A DNA stretch of 64,000 nt from Symbiodinium natans (lineage: Eukaryota; Sar; Dinophyceae; Suessiales; Symbiodiniaceae). Under the pieces are notes generated by a model. That model was not told the origin of the DNA, did not search any database, and saw only the letters and a list, made by a program, of their open reading frames with translations. The stretch is from the NCBI GenBank assembly GCA_905221605.1, contig CAJNDS010000001.1:1232025-1296024 (forward strand), read 5' to 3'. Position 1 is the stretch's first letter. Each line of letters opens with the position of its first letter. Made by a program: the position numbers and the translations under genes. Shown here piece by piece: positions 59,401 to 64,000 of the stretch.

Positions 59401-61470
59401 CCTAAATCCCTAAACCCTGCAAAGACGTCAGCAATGATGGGCCCTAAATCCCTAAATCCCTAAATCCCTAAATCCCTAAATCCCTAAATCCCTAAATCCC
59501 TAAATCCCTAAATCCCTAAATCCCTAACTCCCTAAATCCCTAAATCCCTAAATCCCTAAATCCCTAAATCCCTAAATCCCTAAATCCCTAAATCCCTAAA
59601 TCCCTAAATCCCTACATCCCTAAATCCCTACATCCCTAAATCCCTAAATCCCTAAATCCCTAAATCCCTAAATCCCTAAATCCCTAAATCCCTAAATCCC
59701 TAAACCCTAAACCCTAAACCCTAAACCCTAAACCAAGGTACTGGCTGATCTGGGGCGAGCTGGGCAACTTGAGATTCTGCCCCGAGTTGATCTGCTTCCT
59801 CTTCACGGCGGCCAGCGAGGACTGTTTAGGGCTTATAGGGGTTTAGGGTTTAGGGTTTAGGAATTAGGGTCGAGGAAACCCCCGCGGCCGGTTTGCTTGC
59901 ATGAGCCAGACATCCAGAACTCGGAGCCCCAAGCCCTTAAGCCCGGCTATTTTTTGGCTATATGCCCTTTTTGACTCCCCCTAGTCCCTAAACCCTAAAT
60001 CCTAAACCGTAAAACCCTAAATCCTAAACCCTAAATCCTAAACAGCTCTCAGTGAACTTGAGAGGTTTGTATTGTGGCCACGGAGTGCAACAGCTGGTCG
60101 GCACAAGAGGGCTCTTTTGTCGAGGAGGCTGGGAAGGGAAGCGGCTTCTCTTCAGTTTGGGTTCGGTTTTCCGGTTTAGGGTTTAGGGTTTAGGATTTAG
60201 GGTTTAGGGTTTTAAAGGTTCAAGGTACCCCCCTCTATACTACCCGCCCTAGATTCCCCCATTAAATAACCTTAATCAAGCTTAATTATCCCTAAATAGC
60301 CTTAATTCTGGGGGGGGAACCTGGGGGGGTAGTATATAGGGGGGGTAGTAGGGGAACCCATGGGAATAAGGGTTCATTTCAGTGGTTGAGGGGGTTGACG
60401 GGGGTCATTGAGGGCTGAGTTTGAGGGGCATGATTGGAGGCCCTAAACCCTAAACCCTAAACCCTAAACCCTAAACCCTAAACCCTAAACCCTAAACCCT
60501 AAACCCTAAACCCTAAACCCTAAACCCTAAGCCCTCCCAACACCCCCCTACCTCGACAGGTGGTCAAGCCAATCTTCCGGGTGATGCTGACCGAGACCTT
60601 CGAAGTCTCCAATGCAGCCCCCAAGTGCCGTGGCCAAAGGTTTAGGGTTTAGGGTTTAGGGTTCAGGGTTTAGGGTTTAGGGTTGAGGGTTTAGGGTTTA
60701 GGGTTTAGGGTTTAGGGTTTAGGGAGAAGGGTTTGGGTTCCCTAGGCCCTGAACACGACACCCTAAACTCGAATTTCTAAGCCCTAAACCCTAAACTCTA
60801 AGCCTCAAGCCCTAAGCCCTAAACCCTAGACCCTAGACCCTAAACCCTAAACCCTAAACCCTAAACCCTAAACCCTAAACCCTGACCCTAGGGCTCACTG
60901 GGATTTAGGCTTCCAACACCTCTGAAGCGCAAACGTCTGAACGCCATGAACTCTCGATGCCCATGCCCTAAGCACGAAAAGGGTTTAGGGTTTAGGGTTT
61001 AGGGTTTAGGGTTTAGGGTTTAGGGTTTAGGGTTTAGGGTTTAGGGTTTAGGGTTGAGGGACTAGGGTTTAGGAACCTTGGCCCTACACCCTAAACCTAA
61101 GCCAGAAGTAAATCCTAAAGCGCAGGTTCAAGTTCGGCAAAGCGCCGGCGCCCGCGCGGGCGTGCAACTACGACGACTGGAACGAGCACCTGGAACTTGA
61201 ACCAGTGCATCTCACCTTCTTTCCTAAACCCTAAACCCTAAACCCTAAACCCTAAACCCTGAAACCCTAAACCCTAGACCGTAGACCCTAAACCCCAAAC
61301 CCTAAACCCCAAGCACTAAACCCTAAACTGTAAACTCCGTTTCAATGAAAGCTTGTTTATGCTTGTTTGGGATGCTTTTTTCGGCTGAACACCCTGCATG
61401 CGGCACCAGCTGAGGCTGTTTTGGGACCCCCGGCGGCTGAAGCGGGCGCTGAGAGTGAAGGAGACCACAC
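56431..61470 (+). CDS. 1,3-beta-glucan (callose) synthase, N-terminal FKS1-domain region, multi-exon
   Basis: Exon 59738-59823 encodes RYWLIWGELGNLRFCPELIC, the hallmark L.IWGE..N.RF.PE segment of fungal FKS1 and plant callose synthases. Exon 60560-60639 reads VVKPIFRVMLTETFEVSNAA and joins in phase (GTTTAG donor, AG acceptor) to 61126 onward, which carries CNYDDWNEH, the NYDD.NE motif; 61410-61470 continues LFWDPRRLKRAL. Upstream, 57104-57201 (AAVEHICSWLQSLLGFQTD, donor GTGCCT) joins 57619 onward (MRNQAEHVEARG) to give GFQTDSMRNQAEH, the GFQ.D..RNQ.EH signature. Likely exons lie also at 56431-56497 (RPYVDPEDTANALRHSGQAV), 57946-57985 (ECGIHDRGLRATEALP) and 58114-58220 (NFGQALWESFLRRYPNPSVA). 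The enzyme makes cell-wall beta-1,3-glucan from UDP-glucose at the membrane. The catalytic and membrane regions are not seen before 62.9 kb. Confidence 0.7.
57365..57600. repeat. CCCTAAAG and CCCTGAAG octamer arrays in intron
   Basis: About 10 CCCTAAAG units and 9 CCCTGAAG units lie in one intron of the glucan-synthase gene. The upstream short frame 57311-57343 (VEAADSLVVGD) is skipped if GFQTDS is joined directly to MRNQ. Confidence 0.95.
58800..58900. other. Ambiguous coding island
   Basis: Both strands are open: minus KRMQGSKAAQAQADVTERIR then LLLRRRQGRDER, plus ISPLAPAQQQADPLRDVCLR. The minus frame looks more protein-like, but the neighbouring confident exons are on the plus strand. Confidence 0.3.
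59440..59705. repeat. TCCCTAAA octamer array
   Basis: About 32 units of an 8-mer with few variants directly precede a short CCCTAAA block and the glucan-synthase exon at 59738. Confidence 0.95.
60226..60347. mobile_element. Inverted-repeat element, family C
   Basis: TACCCCCCTCTATACTACCC at the left and the complement-like GGGTAGTATATAGGGGGGGT at the right enclose an AT-rich centre (CCTTAATCAAGCTTAATTAT). It lies in an intron of the glucan-synthase gene. No second copy was found in the window. Confidence 0.55.
60443..60532. repeat. CCCTAAA array before exon 60560
   Basis: About 12 perfect units end 28 bases before the acceptor. The same intron starts with TTTAGGG units at about 59826. Confidence 0.9.
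60636..61075. repeat. TTTAGGG, CCCTAAA, TTTAGGG arrays within one intron
   Basis: G-rich units (60640-60725) start at the donor itself, C-rich units (60780-60890) follow, and a second G-rich array (60982-61065) precedes the acceptor at 61125. Confidence 0.9.
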
Positions 61471-62060
61471 GTAGAGTTCAGAGTTTAGGGTGTAGGGTTT
61501 AGGGTTTAGGGTTTAGGGTTTAGGGTTAGGGTTTAGGGTTTAGGGTTTAGGGTTTAGGGTCTGGGGCTTAGGGCCTCGGGCTTAGGGCTTAGGGCTTAGG
61601 GCTTAGGGTTCAGGGTTTAGGGTTTAAAATTCAGGGCCGTTTTGGCAGTTTAGGCAGCCTGAAGTTCAGGGTACGAGCTTTCAGGGCCAAAGGCTCCCCT
61701 GCTTGCGGCAAGCAGCTTTCTTTAAAGGGTCGAAGGAGGGACCCCTCCAGAAGGGACCCTTCACCTTTTTCCCCTATATTTATCCCCTATATATACCTTA
61801 TACAGTCCCTTTTTCCCTAAGTAGTCCCTAAAGAACCCCTATATGTACCTTATGCAGTCCCTTTTTCCCTAAGTAGTCCCTAAAGAACCCGTAAAGTCCC
61901 TAAGTTCCCTTATAAGGGCCATTCCTTGTATACCTAAGTAGCCCCTAAATAACCCGTAAAGTCCCTAAGTTCCCTTGTGAGGGCCATTCCTTTAGTTCCT
62001 CGCACAAAAAGGAATCCAGATTGTCATGTGGCGAAGGTGTCTTCAGAAGAGTGGTGTGAG
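61471..62060. other. Heptamer tract and tandemly duplicated CCCTAAG-rich block
   Basis: TTTAGGG and GGGCTTA units occupy 61490-61625. From 61740 to 61995 a block containing CAGTCCCTTTTTCCCTAAGT and AGTTCCCTTATAAGGGCCAT is repeated in tandem. No exon of the glucan synthase could be recognised here. Confidence 0.6.
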
Positions 62061-62074
62061 TCCCGGGACGAGTG

Positions 62075-62170
62075 TTAGTGTTAGTGTTAGGGTTAGTGTT
62101 AGTGTTAGTGTTGTCATTAGAGTGTTAGTGTTAGTGTTAGTGTTAGGGTTAGTGTTAGTGTTAATGTTTT
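62075..62170. repeat. GTTAGT hexamer microsatellite
   Basis: GTTAGT units with occasional GTTAGG occupy the tract. Confidence 0.95.
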
Positions 62171-62690
62171 TGCTATAGTGTGTGCGTGCGCGCAAAATCA
62201 GCATTCAGCCCACATTCATATTGTTGGTGTTCTCTGCGGGTAGTAGTTGGAGTTGCAGTCTTCTTCCTAGTTCACTTCCTATCTTCACCATTCAGTTAAG
62301 TCTTTGGGGGAGACAGGATCATAAGGACATGAACGAGGTGAACACGCGAACCCTGAAACAGCCTATTGACAAGAGTGCGGGATGTTGGGGGTCCTTGTGA
62401 AGAGAGTTCCTCTCACGAAGAAAGACTCATGATGGCACAAAATGAGTTCTTTGCAGCGAGACAGAGGTGAACGGACGCTCTGAATACTTGCTCTGTCTCT
62501 AGACCCGCCGTCAATGCCATATCTGCGTAAAGGCTTCATGGGCAAGACTGACAGGTGGGATGGATCCCAGTTATTCATAGACTGGTTCACTGATAAGCAC
62601 GTTCTCTCCTAAAGGTGACAAGTGAGTGAGCACACAAGATATGAACTAGGGTGAGAGTGTACCAGAGCAATGGAATGAAGAACAAGAACA
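62170..62690. other. Unassigned interval upstream of lectin gene
   Basis: Both strands carry frames of 70-75 codons of ordinary composition (for example plus ISIQPTFILLVFSAGSSWSC), but nothing recognisable. It may contain the lectin promoter or 5' exon. Confidence 0.35.
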
Positions 62691-62805
62691 GAATGAAGAA
62701 GAAGAAGAAGAAGAAGAAGAAGAAGAAGAAGAAGAAGAAGAAGAAGAAGAAGAAGAAGAAGAAGAAGAAGAAGAAGAAGAAGAAGAAGAAGAAGAATAAG
62801 AAGAA
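62691..62805. repeat. GAA trinucleotide microsatellite
   Basis: About 35 GAA/AGA units lie 80 bases upstream of the lectin start. Poly-Leu and poly-Phe frames on the other strand are artefacts. Confidence 0.95.
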
Positions 62806-62881
62806 GCAGTAGCGGCCGCAGCCATTCACCCAAACATCCTGTGCCAGCTTTTTGTCAGAATCGCGGCTGCTGATGTCCGCA

Positions 62882-64000
62882 ATGTGGCAGACGCTCTGGG
62901 TCATCAGCTTACATCTTCTGCTGCCAGTTCTGCGCGGCGATGGGGGCCAGACAGAGTCCTCAAGTTCAACATCGGAGGGTCCAACCACCACAACCTCTGC
63001 TGGGTCTGCTGCGTGCGCGGCGGGCTGGACCCTGATAGGCACCAGGTGCTTTCACTACAGCGCCGAGGGGCGCAGCTACGACGACTCGGTGTCCTATTGC
63101 GACTAGGATGCGCAGTAGTACCCTTATTCCCTTTTTGGGGGGTTTAGGTTCCCTTATAAACCCCTCTAAGCAAAAGAGGGGCACCCTTTCTAAGCCTAGG
63201 TTTTTGGTGGCAGCCTAGGCGAAGACATGGGCTCCATGATTGCCAGCATCCGTGGCGAATCAGAAAATGCTGCTGTGACTGCCCTTATCCCCTTCGCCTG
63301 CGGCAGGACCCTAAACCCTAAACCCTAAACCCTAAACCCTAAACCCTAAACCCTATACCCTAAACCCTATACCCTAAACCCTAAACCCTAAACCCTAAAC
63401 CCTAAATCCTAAACCCTAAACCCTAAACCCTAAACCCTAAACCCTAAACCCTAAACCCTAAACCCTAAACCCTAAACCCTAAACCCTAAACCCTAAACCC
63501 GCAGGACGGCATACATCGGAGCAGAGACCAAGGGCAACGAAGTGTGGACTTGGCATGACGGAACCGCCTGGTGGCAACCTCATACCAACGGCGGCCTGCT
63601 TGGGACTGACGAGACGCGCGTGGTCATCAAAGGCAATGATCGGCTTTGGTACGACTGGGGCAACGGCACTGCTTTGCATGGCGTCCTCTGTGCCGCATCC
63701 TTTGTCAGCCCGGCTGTGGCCATTTCAGCCAATAACATCTCCACGTTTTGTAGCAACGGCTGGACCCGTGTAGGAGACCGGTGCTTCCTGTATGATGGCC
63801 AGAATCGCGGCTACCCTAGATCTGTGGAGTTCTGCGAAGGGCTTTTTTCCGGGATCGCAAGCCTTCACAGCGAAGAGGAGAACAGGATCGCGACGGCTAT
63901 GGTTCCAACTACTGCTCCTGGCCGCAAGACCGCGTGGATCGGCGCCCAGGGCGATGGTCATGGTGTGTGGAGCTGGGTCGACGGGACTCCATGGTGGCAG
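62882..64000 (+). CDS. Secreted multi-C-type-lectin-domain protein, 3' truncated by window
   Basis: The start ATG at 62882 begins MWQTLWVISLHLLLPVLRG, a signal peptide; an upstream in-frame ATG at 62873 is less suited. A Ser/Thr linker (SSSSTSEGPTTTTSAGS) is followed by CTLD 1 (GWTLIGTRCFHYSAEGRSYD). Intron 1 (about 63105-63218) is removed to reach EDMGSMIASIRGESEN. Intron 2 (63307-63504) is almost pure CCCTAAA and joins FACG to RTAYIGAETKGNEVWTWHDG. The domain continues through WYDWGNGTALHGVLCA, then CTLD 2 starts (GWTRVGDRCFLYDGQNRG, SGIASLHSEEEN, TAWIGAQGDGHGVWSWVDG) and runs off the end. C-type lectins bind glycans, often with Ca2+; the E-P-N/Q-P-D and WND motifs are not complete here. 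It probably acts outside the cell or at its surface. Confidence 0.8.
63105..63218 (+). other. Lectin intron 1, family-B introner-like
   Basis: The sequence AGTACCCTTATTCCCTTTTT and GGTTCCCTTATAAACCC matches family B at 52800. CTAGG occurs at both intron ends (63103 and 63215), as expected for a small target duplication. The donor is not GT. Confidence 0.5.
63307..63504 (+). other. Lectin intron 2, nearly pure CCCTAAA
   Basis: About 27 CCCTAAA-type units make up the entire intron. GCAGGAC is present at both junctions (63303-63309 and 63501-63507). Splicing GGCAG to GACGG restores the reading frame. Confidence 0.8.

Noticed and set aside
62587-63042. Poly-Phe / poly-Leu minus-strand frames
   Set aside because: They are translations of the GAA microsatellite.
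1-64000. A true chromosome end
   Set aside because: Heptamer arrays occur throughout in both orientations between exons. None is terminal, and both window ends are internal sequence.
1-64000. CRISPR arrays
   Set aside because: Repeats are short heptamers or satellites without spacer structure, and the gene structure is eukaryotic.

Overview
ORGANISM. The window looks like nuclear DNA of a dinoflagellate. (1) Telomere-type heptamers (TTTAGGG / CCCTAAA) and dozens of one-base variants fill most non-coding space. (2) Genes are chopped into exons of about 30-130 bases. (3) Two genes encode a ubiquitin-like N-terminus followed by 22-residue FNIP-type repeats. (4) Introns have mixed donors, and acceptors mostly follow an AG|G pattern. 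(5) Repeat-rich, tRNA-like interspersed elements are present. I cannot name the species. No spliced-leader relic, rRNA gene or complete tRNA gene was recognised.

LAYOUT. 0-5.5 kb: heptamer arrays with a minus-strand exon (0.7-0.87 kb), a micro-exon and a plus-strand exon. 5.5-8.3 kb: a minus-strand ankyrin-repeat gene whose exons rejoin into a proper ankyrin repeat. 9.7-11.1 and 15.4-17.4 kb: two intronless minus-strand FNIP-repeat paralogs. Between them lie a foldback element (11.9-12.6 kb) and a 0.3 kb palindrome (13.15-13.44 kb). 19.2 kb: an isolated C-type-lectin exon. 21-23.7 kb: a minus-strand multi-exon gene of unknown function. 24.4-25.1 kb: a plus-strand exon facing a frameshifted HEAT-like remnant. 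25.6-33.4 kb: satellites, a long duplication and tRNA-derived SINE-like elements. 34.5-41.9 kb: plus-strand exons ending in a proline/glutamine/arginine-serine-rich exon. 42.7-45.1 kb: more plus-strand exons. 45.5-46.7 kb: a secreted periplasmic-binding-fold (PheC-like) gene. 50-55.5 kb: plus-strand Pro-rich and other exons. 56.4-61.5 kb: exons of a 1,3-beta-glucan (callose) synthase N-terminal region. 62.9-64.0 kb: a secreted protein with at least two C-type-lectin domains, cut off by the window end.

HOW IT FITS TOGETHER. The main signal is intron architecture. Where exons can be joined with confidence (ankyrin, glucan synthase, lectin), the introns consist largely of telomere-like arrays. 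In transcript orientation the G-rich array (UUUAGGG) follows the donor and the C-rich array (CCCUAAA) precedes the acceptor, so the two ends are complementary. Several donors are the GTTTAG of the first heptamer. One lectin intron is almost pure CCCTAAA bounded by a 7-bp direct repeat. A paralog comparison shows a 30-bp heptamer-bearing insertion, and two small terminal-inverted-repeat families (one with 8-bp target duplications) carry heptamer arrays inside them. My inference is an introner-like process that spreads or seeds telomere-like introns. This is a hypothesis from sequence pattern only. All exon limits are estimates made by eye.
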